DNA of 64,000 bases from FW021-bin31 sp964467635 (GTDB taxonomy: Bacteria; Bacteroidota; Bacteroidia; Chitinophagales; Chitinophagaceae): the NCBI GenBank assembly GCA_964467635.1, contig CAYXRN010000002.1, positions 1 through 64,000 on the forward strand, given 5' to 3'. Shown here one piece after another: positions 52,842-61,261 of this stretch. The notes below the pieces were generated by a model. That model saw only the letters and a program-made list of their open reading frames with translations, made no database searches and had not been told where the DNA came from. Made by a program: the position numbers and the translations under genes. Position 1 is the stretch's first letter. Each line of letters begins with the position of its first letter.

Positions 52842-55562
52842 ATGATCAAACAAAAATTTGCCTCCCTTAAAGCACAGGGAGAATCCGTTAAAAAATTGCC
52901 CTTTTCTATAAGGATATTATTAGAAAACGCGTTAAGAAACCATGATGGTTTTGGTATTACAGATGAACACATAGAAACGTTAAAAAACTGGCAACCCAAG
53001 GGGGTGGATAAGGAGATCCCCTATAAGCCGGCCCGCGTATTGATGCAGGATTTTACCGGTGTTCCCAGTGTAGTTGATATTGCTTCTATCCGTGCAGAAG
53101 CTTCCCGTAAAGGAAAAGACGGAAGTAAAATTAATCCGGCTATCCCGGTCGATTTGGTTATAGATCACTCCGTACAAGTCGATTTCTTCGGTACGGAATA
53201 CGCCTATAAGAAAAATGTTGAATTTGAATACGAACGCAATAAAGAGCGGTATCAGCTTTTAAAATGGGCACAACAAGGGCTCGAAAACTTTACGGTCGTT
53301 CCCCCGGGAATGGGTATTTGTCACCAGGTCAACCTAGAACATTTAGCTAAAGGGATCATTGAAAGAGATGGCTGGGCATTCCCAGATACCCTGGTAGGAA
53401 CAGACTCACATACCCCCATGGTCAATGGTATCGGTGTACTCGGATGGGGTGTAGGGGGAATCGAAGCCGAAGCGGCACTGCTCGGACAACCCATCTATTT
53501 CTCCTGTCCAGAAGTTATCGGACTGAAACTAACTGGAAAACTGGAAGAAGGTATAACTGCTACCGATATGGTATTGGCTATCACCGATTTATTGCGTCGT
53601 TATGGGGTTGTTGGTAAATTTGTGGAAGTATTTGGCGAGGGTTTGAACCATTTAACGGTTCCGGATCGCGCGACTATTTCCAATATGTCGCCGGAATTCG
53701 GTTGTACCGTAACTTATTTTCCTATTGATGATCAAACCCTGGAATACATGCGTCGGACCAACCGCTCTTCAGGGCAAATTCAGTTGGTGGAAGACTATTG
53801 TAAGGAAAATTTATTGTGGCGTACCGGAGAGGAAGAAATTACTTATTCTGATGTATTGGAATTGAACTTATCTGAACTGGAACCTGCTGTTGCGGGTCCA
53901 AAGCGTCCTCAGGACAAGATTCTGGTTAAAGACCTGCATGAAAAATTTGGCGAGCTTCTCTCCGATGAATTTAATCGTAAATACGTACCTATCCCGGAGC
54001 GACGGGAACATGCGTGGCTGTCAGAAGGCGGATCCGGGACAGAATTCACCTTTAGTCTTAAGGAAGAAGCATCCGATGTTGCTGTAGAAGTAGAGGACCT
54101 GCATACGGTCCGTATGAAGCTGAAAAACGAGGAATATTTATTAAGCGATGGCAGCATCGCCATCGCAGCGATTACCAGCTGTACCAATACCTCCAACCCT
54201 AGTGTAATGGTAGGAGCTGGACTAATCGCACGCAACGCGGTGGCCCGCGGATTGGATTCAAAGCCCTGGGTGAAAACCAGCATGGCTCCGGGCTCTAAAG
54301 TAGTTACCCAATATCTAACCCGCTCAGGCCTTATCGAAGATCTGGAAGCACTGCGTTTTCATACGGTGGGATATGGTTGTACTTCCTGCATTGGAAATAG
54401 CGGACCATTGCCGCCTCATGTGGCAAAGGCAGTGGAGGAAGATAAGTTGGTGGTGGCCTCGGTACTGTCCGGCAACCGAAATTTTGAGGCCCGTGTACAC
54501 CCTCAGGTAAAAATGAACTTCTTGATGTCTCCCATGCTTGTGGTAGCCTATTCTCTTGTGGGACGCGTAGATATTGATCTGACTACAGAGCCGTTGGGAA
54601 CTGATCCCAACGGGGAGAAGGTCTACCTCAAAGATATCTGGCCGACCCAGGAGGAGATTAATAAAGTTATTTTGGAATCGCTGAATCCCAACGATTTTAA
54701 AGAAACCTATGATGTGATCTATGACGGGGAAGAACAATGGCAAAGCCTTGAAGCTCCCTCAGGAAAAGATTACCAGTGGGATGAAAGCTCGACATATATA
54801 CGAGAAGTACCTTTTTTCAAAAATCTACCTGAAAAGCCTTCCGAACCACAAGACATTGAAAAGGCCCGTGTATTGTTAAAGCTGGGAGATTCCGTAACGA
54901 CAGATCATATTTCTCCGGCCGGTTCCTTCAGTGAAAGCTCTCCTGCAGGACAGTATCTGAAAGAACATGGCGTAGAGCGCCGTTTATTTAACTCTTATGG
55001 TTCCAGAAGAGGGAACCATGAGGTCATGATGCGGGGTACTTTTGCCAATGTTCGGATCAAAAACCAGATCGCCAACAAAGAAGGCGGTTATACTACGCAT
55101 TTCCCCGATAACGTGGAGATGACCGTATTCGATGCGGCGATGAAGTATGAAGAAGAAAAAGTCCCCTTAGTCGTTATTGCCGGCAAAGAATACGGCAGTG
55201 GCTCTTCAAGAGACTGGGCCGCAAAAGGTACAATTCTTCTGGGCGTAAGAGCAGTCATCGCAGAGAGCTACGAACGCATTCACCGCAGCAACTTGCTTTG
55301 TATGGGCGTATTGCCGTTGGAATTTACGGGAAGTGATAATGCAGCTTCTTTAAAGCTCGATGGCAAAGAAACCTATACCATTTCAGGTATTAGCGACGGA
55401 CTGACCCCTGGTAAGAAGCTGAAAATTGTAGCTGAAAAAGACAATGGTGAAAAAGTAGAATTCGAAGTAAAATGCCGGTTAAATTCTGCCATCGAAGTAG
55501 ATTATTATAAAAACGGTGGTATTCTTCAGTACGTTCTTCGCGATTATCTGAAGAAATCCTAA
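52842..55562 (+). CDS. acnA: aconitate hydratase (AcnA type)
   Basis: TCA-cycle enzyme that isomerises citrate to isocitrate using a [4Fe-4S] cluster. Cluster cysteines are in AITSCTNTSNPSVM and YGCTSCIGNSGPL, in the second third. The C-terminal swivel domain has GDSVTTDHISPAG, SYGSRRGNHEVMMRGTFANVRI and GKEYGSGSSRDWAAKG. The ATG at 52842 gives 906 residues, in line with the AcnA/IRP family. It is transcribed alone, and a 12-bp inverted repeat begins 19 bases after its stop. Confidence 0.96.
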   Translation: MIKQKFASLKAQGESVKKLPFSIRILLENALRNHDGFGITDEHIETLKNWQPKGVDKEIPYKPARVLMQDFTGVPSVVDIASIRAEASRKGKDGSKINPAIPVDLVIDHSVQVDFFGTEYAYKKNVEFEYERNKERYQLLKWAQQGLENFTVVPPGMGICHQVNLEHLAKGIIERDGWAFPDTLVGTDSHTPMVNGIGVLGWGVGGIEAEAALLGQPIYFSCPEVIGLKLTGKLEEGITATDMVLAITDLLRRYGVVGKFVEVFGEGLNHLTVPDRATISNMSPEFGCTVTYFPIDDQTLEYMRRTNRSSGQIQLVEDYCKENLLWRTGEEEITYSDVLELNLSELEPAVAGPKRPQDKILVKDLHEKFGELLSDEFNRKYVPIPERREHAWLSEGGSGTEFTFSLKEEASDVAVEVEDLHTVRMKLKNEEYLLSDGSIAIAAITSCTNTSNPSVMVGAGLIARNAVARGLDSKPWVKTSMAPGSKVVTQYLTRSGLIEDLEALRFHTVGYGCTSCIGNSGPLPPHVAKAVEEDKLVVASVLSGNRNFEARVHPQVKMNFLMSPMLVVAYSLVGRVDIDLTTEPLGTDPNGEKVYLKDIWPTQEEINKVILESLNPNDFKETYDVIYDGEEQWQSLEAPSGKDYQWDESSTYIREVPFFKNLPEKPSEPQDIEKARVLLKLGDSVTTDHISPAGSFSESSPAGQYLKEHGVERRLFNSYGSRRGNHEVMMRGTFANVRIKNQIANKEGGYTTHFPDNVEMTVFDAAMKYEEEKVPLVVIAGKEYGSGSSRDWAAKGTILLGVRAVIAESYERIHRSNLLCMGVLPLEFTGSDNAASLKLDGKETYTISGISDGLTPGKKLKIVAEKDNGEKVEFEVKCRLNSAIEVDYYKNGGILQYVLRDYLKKS

Positions 55563-56292
55563 CACAGACAAGGGACTGAATGCTGATCTTTATGCTTCTT
55601 TTTGTTTTCGTCGGGAGAAAATGGGGATTTTTCCCTATTGGTTACCGGTTTTGCGAAAAACTGAACGGGGCAATAAAGATCAGCGTTTAAAAAAGTTATT
55701 CTCCATCTTGCCTTAAGGCAAAAGCAGCTTCCGGGCAAGAGAGCGATCAGGTTAGTTGCATGGAAATGTTAGCCCGCGTGGAAAAACAGTCGTTAAAATC
55801 ACTGGTTAACAAAGCCTTCCCTTGTCGAAACGTACCCCTTCCGGCAAATATTGCCACTGTAAAAAAATCTATCCCTGTTGATAAGGCAATATTTAATGGT
55901 CTTCCGGCCAGAGAGAAGATTTTCATATTTCAGCCAAATTGCAGGCCATGGCCTGCTCCAATGCCACTCCATGCGCAATATCAATCTGAGAATTAAATAT
56001 AGGGCCGCTGCACCAACCGCTATGGCACATGATCGGATCCTGCACCTGCTCCCCCGGCCCCAAATCGCTATACGTCTGATTTATTCGAAAAAAAGCCAGC
56101 TGGGTATAGCACCGAAGTGTATTTTGTGCAAATGCAGTATATTGAGCTGTTAAATGCAGGACAAATTAGCTTGAGAAAAAGATCTATTTTAGACTCATTT
56201 AATTTTTGCCGGACAAAGTAGACAATGCAAGCGGGTTTATAACTAACAGCTGTTCAGTCACTATTCTTAATTACATATCTAAGCCATAGCCC
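55563..56292. other. 730-base gene-poor region after acnA
   Basis: Its left end contains the 12-bp inverted repeat. The middle has open frames on both strands: a 59-residue ATG frame on the minus strand at 55747-55926 (MKIFSLAGRPLNIALSTGID...) and a 78-residue frame on the plus strand at 55760-55996. Neither is recognised, and the protein-like minus frame plus an adjacent fragment reading IDIAHGVALEQAMACNLAEI might be remnants of a decayed gene. The right 250 bases show nothing. Confidence 0.35.
55582..55684. repeat. 12-bp inverted repeat flanking 79 bases
   Basis: Perfect arms GCTGATCTTTAT (55582-55593) and ATAAAGATCAGC (55673-55684). Inside are GTTTTCG/CGAAAAAC arms and a small GGGGATTTTTCCC hairpin. 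It could be a long stem acting as a 3' element of the aconitase transcript or a MITE-like remnant; no target duplication was seen. Confidence 0.5.
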
Positions 56293-56937
56293 ATGAGTAA
56301 TATCAAGCAAGAATTCAGAAGGCAATTTCAATTGGAGCGCATCATATTTTTCAGTGATGCGGTATTTGCCATCGCCATTACGTTGCTGATCATTGAGCTG
56401 CAACTTCCCGAGGTAACGATACAAACCAATGGAGATCTGTTACACGCATTGGGTACCATTTTACCAGATATCTTTGGATTTGTGATCAGTTTCTTTCTGA
56501 TTGCCAGTTTTTGGAATCATCACCATAGTATTTTTGGCTATGTAAAAAATTTTGACACCGGATTGATCTGGCTGAATCTGATGACGTTGTTCTTTATTGT
56601 ACTTATTCCCTTTACCACTACCTTATTGGGCTCTTACGGTAATCTGCTTGCTTCTACTACCATTTACACCATTAACATCCTCGGGGTAGGTGTTATGTTC
56701 TTTTTAATCTTGCGTCATATTTCTCGGAAGGGGGCAGCCCTTTCAATAGGGTTGGAGAACAAAAAATTTCGAAAAGGACTTTATTTGTTTTCGCTTACCA
56801 TTCCTGCATGGATTTTAATCTGCTGGGTAATCGGGCTGGTAACCGCACCCGGTATAGGAGACTTTTTTCTCTTCGGGTTAAGCTTTGTTATTCCATTTTC
56901 TAAGAAAAAGTTTCTTTCTGGCAGGAATATCAAATAA
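56293..56937 (+). CDS. TMEM175-like potassium channel family protein
   Basis: A 214-residue membrane protein with six helices (DUF1211/TMEM175 family). The pore-lining signature of the first helix is present as RIIFFSDAVFAIAITLLIIEL (18-38), with the conserved FSD triad. Bacterial relatives form tetrameric K+-selective leak channels. The rest is hydrophobic with short loops. A basic tail (SKKKFLSGRNIK) ends the protein. It is a lone gene; the symporter gene follows after 77 bases with low A+T-rich spacing. Confidence 0.88.
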   Translation: MSNIKQEFRRQFQLERIIFFSDAVFAIAITLLIIELQLPEVTIQTNGDLLHALGTILPDIFGFVISFFLIASFWNHHHSIFGYVKNFDTGLIWLNLMTLFFIVLIPFTTTLLGSYGNLLASTTIYTINILGVGVMFFLILRHISRKGAALSIGLENKKFRKGLYLFSLTIPAWILICWVIGLVTAPGIGDFFLFGLSFVIPFSKKKFLSGRNIK

Positions 56938-57014
56938 ATTCGCTTTTTTTATAAAAAAAATCTACTTTAGCCCCTGTTTATTTAAACCTTTATTTTTCAC
57001 ATTATTGTATTTTT

Positions 57015-58667
57015 ATGAACCTGCGCTTAATTGACTATCTGATCATTGGATTGTATTTTTTGTTTGTATTAGGGATTGGCATTATTATCAAAAGAAAAGT
57101 AAAAACCAGTGGAGATTTTTTAATGAGTGGCCGGTCGATTCCTTTATGGATCACCAGTCTGGCTTTCATCTCAGCAAATCTTGGGGCCCAGGAAGTCTTA
57201 GGTATGGCAGCTTCTGGAGCGGAATACGGGATCATGACCAGTCACTTCTACTGGCTGGGGGCTATTCCCGCTATGGTATTTCTCGGCATCTTTATGATGC
57301 CTTTTTATTATGGCAGTGAGGCACGCTCTGTACCGGAATACCTTGCGAAGCGATTCGATGAAAAAACAAGAGGATTTAATGCGTTCACTTTTGCCGCAAT
57401 GACGATTTTTTCTTCCGGCATCTCCTTGTATGCGTTGGCCTTGCTTTTTGAGGTTATCCTAGGATGGAGTTTTGAATTTTCTATCCTGCTTGCCTCTGGC
57501 ATTGTCTTGGCCTATACCTTTCTGGGTGGCTTGACCAGCGCCGTTTACAATGAAGTACTTCAGTTTTTTCTGATCGTTCTGGGCATTGCGCCCCTGGTAT
57601 ACATTGGCTTGAATCATGTAGGCGGATGGGATGGTATTGTACAGCGGCTACCGGACGCCATGACTCATACCTGGAAATATATGGGCGACGCGTCGGATAA
57701 CCCGATGGGCGTAAATTGGTGGCAATTGGCGATGGGACTTGGTTTTGTACTTTCTTTCGGATATTGGTGTACAGACTTCCTTGTCGTGCAACGGGCTATG
57801 GTCACCCGAAACATGCGTTCGGCACAAAGCACGCCATTGATCGCTGCATTTCCGAAAATGCTCATGCCATTTATTGTCATTATTCCCGGGTTAATAGCCG
57901 CTGCCATGGTTGCTATGAATTCTGGGTATGTGATACCTGAAGGCCCGGGTGGAACAACTAATTACAATATGGTATTGCCCTCTTTGTTAAATGAATTTTA
58001 CCCGAGCGGCATCCTAGGGGTGGGACTAACCGCTTTATTCGCTTCTTTCATGTCAGGAATGGCTGGGAATGTAACGGCTTTTAATACAGTATGGACCTAT
58101 GATATATATGAATCCTATATCAAGCCCGGCAAGAGTGATAAGCATTATCTGAATGTAGGAAGATTTGCAACGGTATTTGGAATTCTGGCATCGATTGGTA
58201 CCGCCTACCTGGCCAGGGGGTTTGACAATATCATGGACTTTTTGCAGCTGGTATTTGGCTTTGTAAATGCACCATTGTTCGCCACCTTTGCTCTGGGAAT
58301 GTTCTGGAAGCGTTCCACCGGACATGGCGCATTTTTCGGACTGGTGAGCGGAACAGCTGCTGCGGCCCTGACCTACAATATGACTACCTCAGAAGGGAAG
58401 GGAGGTGCCATTGCGAACCTCCATCATTTCAGTTCTACAATGGCGCAAAGTTTTATGGTTGCTATTGTCGCTTTTACCACCTGTTTTATCGTCACCATAA
58501 TTATCAGCCTGTTCACCAAACCGCATCCTAAGGAGAAGCTGGTAGGCCTGGTTTACAGCCTTACTCCCAAACCAAAAACAAAAGATATTGTTTGGTATAA
58601 AAGGCCAGTGTATATCGGGGTATTTATTCTGATAATAACTACTATTTTAAATTTAATATTCTTATAA
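57015..58667 (+). CDS. sodium:solute symporter (SSS family)
   Basis: A 550-residue LeuT-fold secondary transporter with about 13-14 helices. The start LIDYLIIGLYFLFVLGIGIIIKRKVKTSGDFLMSGRSIPLW, the SLAFISANLGAQEVLGMAASGAEYG segment of helix 1-2, and the GLTALFASFMSGMAGNVTAFNTVWTYDIY region are typical of the SSS sodium-site framework. The substrate (sugar, myo-inositol or similar) is not set by the sequence. A small membrane protein gene follows 12 bases later and an FAD monooxygenase gene 282 bases later. Confidence 0.9.
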   Translation: MNLRLIDYLIIGLYFLFVLGIGIIIKRKVKTSGDFLMSGRSIPLWITSLAFISANLGAQEVLGMAASGAEYGIMTSHFYWLGAIPAMVFLGIFMMPFYYGSEARSVPEYLAKRFDEKTRGFNAFTFAAMTIFSSGISLYALALLFEVILGWSFEFSILLASGIVLAYTFLGGLTSAVYNEVLQFFLIVLGIAPLVYIGLNHVGGWDGIVQRLPDAMTHTWKYMGDASDNPMGVNWWQLAMGLGFVLSFGYWCTDFLVVQRAMVTRNMRSAQSTPLIAAFPKMLMPFIVIIPGLIAAAMVAMNSGYVIPEGPGGTTNYNMVLPSLLNEFYPSGILGVGLTALFASFMSGMAGNVTAFNTVWTYDIYESYIKPGKSDKHYLNVGRFATVFGILASIGTAYLARGFDNIMDFLQLVFGFVNAPLFATFALGMFWKRSTGHGAFFGLVSGTAAAALTYNMTTSEGKGGAIANLHHFSSTMAQSFMVAIVAFTTCFIVTIIISLFTKPHPKEKLVGLVYSLTPKPKTKDIVWYKRPVYIGVFILIITTILNLIFL

Positions 58668-58679
58668 AAAAAAGTTTGA

Positions 58680-58913
58680 ATGAAAAATCTTCTTGATCTT
58701 CGGTTTATTATCGGGTTGTTCTTTTCACTTGTTGGGCTGGCACTCTTTATCGGCTCATTAAGCATGCAGGCGGGTATTGGAAAATCTGAAACGACAAACT
58801 TTTGGAGTGGTATCTTTTATATTGTATTCGGCGTGCTTATGATCATCTTATGGCTGGTGGGAAGAAATAAACCAGCGGCTGAGGAAGAAGTTGCAGATGC
58901 CCCCGTTACTTAA
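58680..58913 (+). CDS. small membrane protein linked to the SSS transporter
   Basis: A 77-residue protein with two helices (about 8-30 and 43-64) and an acidic tail (AAEEEVADAPVT). It starts 12 bases after the symporter stop, so they are almost certainly cotranscribed. Similar small proteins commonly follow SSS genes in Bacteroidota; a role as an accessory subunit is possible, but function is unknown. Confidence 0.75.
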   Translation: MKNLLDLRFIIGLFFSLVGLALFIGSLSMQAGIGKSETTNFWSGIFYIVFGVLMIILWLVGRNKPAAEEEVADAPVT

Positions 58914-58949
58914 GGCGTAGATGCTTGTACATTATATATTTTTCAAATT

Positions 58950-60098
58950 ATGCAGGGAAAGGTAATTGGTGCAGGAATTGGAGGGTTGGTTACCGCAATC
59001 GCGCTACAACGACGGAACCTGATTACAAAAGTATATGAAGCAAAAGATGAGCCACCGAATCAGGGTGCGGGGATTATATTGGCTGTCAACGCCATGCGTA
59101 TTTTAGATAAGTTGAATCTGGCGGATGAGGTTGTGAAAAGAGGCAATGAAATTCGCAGTGTTCACATCACGGACGAAAAACTTCAGGCGCTCTCTTCCAA
59201 TTTGACAGCCACCGATGTAAAAAAATATGGCACTATAAATGTAGCCATTCACAGGGCAGAGCTGCAGGATATTCTGTTAAAGGCCATATCTGCAGATTCT
59301 GTTGAATGGGGAAAAAAATGCATCCGTGTCCATGAGAAGGAGCAGAAGTGTATTTTAGATTTTGACGACGGGACAAAGGCTTATGGAGATTATGTTATTG
59401 CGGCAGACGGAATTTACTCCACCATGCGTCAACAGTTATTTCCGGACGCCATGCTAAGGGACGTAAAACAGATCTGCTGGAGGGGAATAGTCGCTTATGA
59501 CCTATCCGAAAAATATCATCATCAGGCCATTGAAGCATGGGGAAGAGGAAGGCGATTTGGCTTCTCTAAGATCAACAACGACTTTACATATTGGTTTGCT
59601 GTTATTAATAAGCACGGCAATAATTTTAATTTTCGCGCCGATCTGCGAAAAGAACTACAAAAGCAATTCAACGATTTTGACCCCCTGTTTTCTCAAATGA
59701 TAGCAGATACCCCGGAGACCCGCATTATCCGCAATGATCTTCAAGACTTAAAGCCTTTACGACAATGGTCGATGGGACGAACAGGACTCTTAGGGGATGC
59801 CGCCCATGCTGTCACGCCCAATCTTGGCCAGGGGGCTTGTCAGGCTGTTGAAGATGCTTGGGTACTGGCCGACCTGCTGGACGCTTCCAAAAATCCGGGC
59901 TATGCCTTCCCAAAATACCAAAAATTGAGGAAACCGGTTACCGATTATGTAGCCAAATGGTCTTATCGCGTTGGGGAAATAGCACACTATGAAAATGCAT
60001 TTTTAACGTCCCTGAGAAATATAGCGATAAAGAAAACACCGCGGTCATTTTTTCAAAGACAGATCACTAAATTAATGGCACCGCGTTACGAAGCTTAG
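58950..60098 (+). CDS. FAD-dependent monooxygenase (PHBH-like)
   Basis: A 382-residue flavoprotein of the p-hydroxybenzoate hydroxylase class. The FAD-binding Rossmann motif GAGIGGLVTAIALQRR is at residues 7-22. The DG motif DYVIAADGIYSTMRQQ is near 150, and the GD motif GLLGDAAHAVTPNLGQGACQAVEDA is near 280. Relatives oxidise aromatic compounds, ubiquinone precursors or tetracycline-like drugs; the sequence does not say which. It starts 36 bases after the small membrane protein gene and might belong to the same unit. Confidence 0.9.
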   Translation: MQGKVIGAGIGGLVTAIALQRRNLITKVYEAKDEPPNQGAGIILAVNAMRILDKLNLADEVVKRGNEIRSVHITDEKLQALSSNLTATDVKKYGTINVAIHRAELQDILLKAISADSVEWGKKCIRVHEKEQKCILDFDDGTKAYGDYVIAADGIYSTMRQQLFPDAMLRDVKQICWRGIVAYDLSEKYHHQAIEAWGRGRRFGFSKINNDFTYWFAVINKHGNNFNFRADLRKELQKQFNDFDPLFSQMIADTPETRIIRNDLQDLKPLRQWSMGRTGLLGDAAHAVTPNLGQGACQAVEDAWVLADLLDASKNPGYAFPKYQKLRKPVTDYVAKWSYRVGEIAHYENAFLTSLRNIAIKKTPRSFFQRQITKLMAPRYEA

Positions 60099-60226
60099 GA
60101 AAGCCCGATGCTCATAAGTTTGCGACCGTTCTCCAAAAAGTTGGAGTCGAGCGGTTAATCATAAAGGGGAAGGTTATCCTTTCAGGTGAAACCCCTGATG
60201 CAACATTGTTCAATGTAGGCTTGTAA
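60071..60226 (+). pseudogene. 51-codon protein-like frame without a usual start
   Basis: This frame, offset from the end of the monooxygenase gene, is open for 51 codons and reads like a real protein end (DAHKFATVLQKVGVERL..., closing with DATLFNVGL). There is no ATG, GTG or TTG in a sensible position, so it may be the tail of a decayed gene. The DNA also forms several hairpins (CTCCAA/TTGGAG, ACATTG/CAATGT, GGCTT/AAGCC), so an RNA role is the alternative. No family is recognised. Confidence 0.35.
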
Positions 60227-60243
60227 AGCCAAAAAGTTATATT

Positions 60244-60251
60244 TATCTTCG
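60244..60251 (+). promoter_or_regulatory. possible -7 box of transketolase-purD
   Basis: TATCTTCG differs at one position from TAnnTTTG and lies 35 bases before the ATG at 60287. Confidence 0.35.
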
Positions 60252-60286
60252 CTCCGTTTTTTATTCACTTTATTAATTAAAAAAAT

Positions 60287-61261
60287 ATGCTGAAAGAAAT
60301 TCAGGTTTTAGGAGAAAAGGCTACCAGAGACGGCTTTGGCGCCGGAATACAGGAATTAGGTAATGAAAATGCGGAAGTAGTAGTTTTAACGGCCGATTTG
60401 GCCGGATCTTTAAAAATCGCCCCCTTTATCAAGGAACATCCTGAACGTTTTTTTCAGTGTGGTATTTCTGAAGCTAACATGATGGGCGTTGCTGCCGGGC
60501 TCACCATTGGCGGTAAAATCCCCTACACCACCACATTTGCAAATTTCTCTACTGGACGTGTATATGATCAAATCCGTCAATCTATAGCTTATTCAAGTAA
60601 AAATGTAAAAATATGCGCTTCCCACGCGGGGCTGACGTTGGGGGAAGATGGTGCGACTCACCAGATTCTGGAAGATATCGGCATGATGAAAATGTTGCCG
60701 GGCATGGCGGTTATCGTGCCCTGTGATGCCAATCAAACCAAAGCGGCTACCAAAGCCATTGCCAATCATGAAGGTCCCGTCTACCTGCGTTTCGGCCGTC
60801 CCAAATGGCCGATTATCACTCCTGAAGATCAGCCTTTTGAGATCGGTAAGGCACAGGTACTTAACGAAGGTAAGGACATCACGATATTTGCTTGTGGCCA
60901 CCTGGTTTGGAAAGCTATTGAGGCCGGAAGGGTTTTAGAAGAACAAGGCCTGAGCGTAGAATTAATTAATATTCACACCATTAAACCACTGGATACCGAA
61001 GCAGTGATTGCTTCTTTAAAGAAAACAGGCTGTGCAGTTACTTGTGAAGAACATAATGTGCTGGGAGGAATGGGTGATTACATTGCACATATTGCCGCGC
61101 AACGCTGTCCGGCTCCAATAGAATTTATCGGCACGAATGATACTTTTGGAGAAAGTGGTAAACCCAACCAGCTCCTTGCGAAATACGGGTTGGATACGCC
61201 AAACATCATAGCCGCTGCGGAAATGGCCCTGGAAAGAAAGAGTAAGCCGGTAGCTGTATGA
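60287..61261 (+). CDS. transketolase C-terminal subunit (split transketolase)
   Basis: A 324-residue protein equal to the pyrimidine-binding and C-terminal domains of transketolase or DXP-synthase-like enzymes. Landmarks include FQCGISEANMMGVAAGLT (thiamine cofactor contact, Glu in SEAN), SHAGLTLGEDGATHQILEDIGMM, VYLRFGRPKWP and the C-terminal CEEHNVLGGMGDYIA. The N-terminal diphosphate-binding partner is usually the neighbouring gene, but here the upstream gene is a monooxygenase and no such partner lies in the window. It overlaps purD by four bases (ATGA). Confidence 0.9.
   Translation: MLKEIQVLGEKATRDGFGAGIQELGNENAEVVVLTADLAGSLKIAPFIKEHPERFFQCGISEANMMGVAAGLTIGGKIPYTTTFANFSTGRVYDQIRQSIAYSSKNVKICASHAGLTLGEDGATHQILEDIGMMKMLPGMAVIVPCDANQTKAATKAIANHEGPVYLRFGRPKWPIITPEDQPFEIGKAQVLNEGKDITIFACGHLVWKAIEAGRVLEEQGLSVELINIHTIKPLDTEAVIASLKKTGCAVTCEEHNVLGGMGDYIAHIAAQRCPAPIEFIGTNDTFGESGKPNQLLAKYGLDTPNIIAAAEMALERKSKPVAV

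Noticed and set aside
60121..60240. Thiamine diphosphate riboswitch before the transketolase subunit
   Set aside because: The conserved CUGAGA and ACCUGAUCUGG elements are absent; the hairpins do not fit the known fold.
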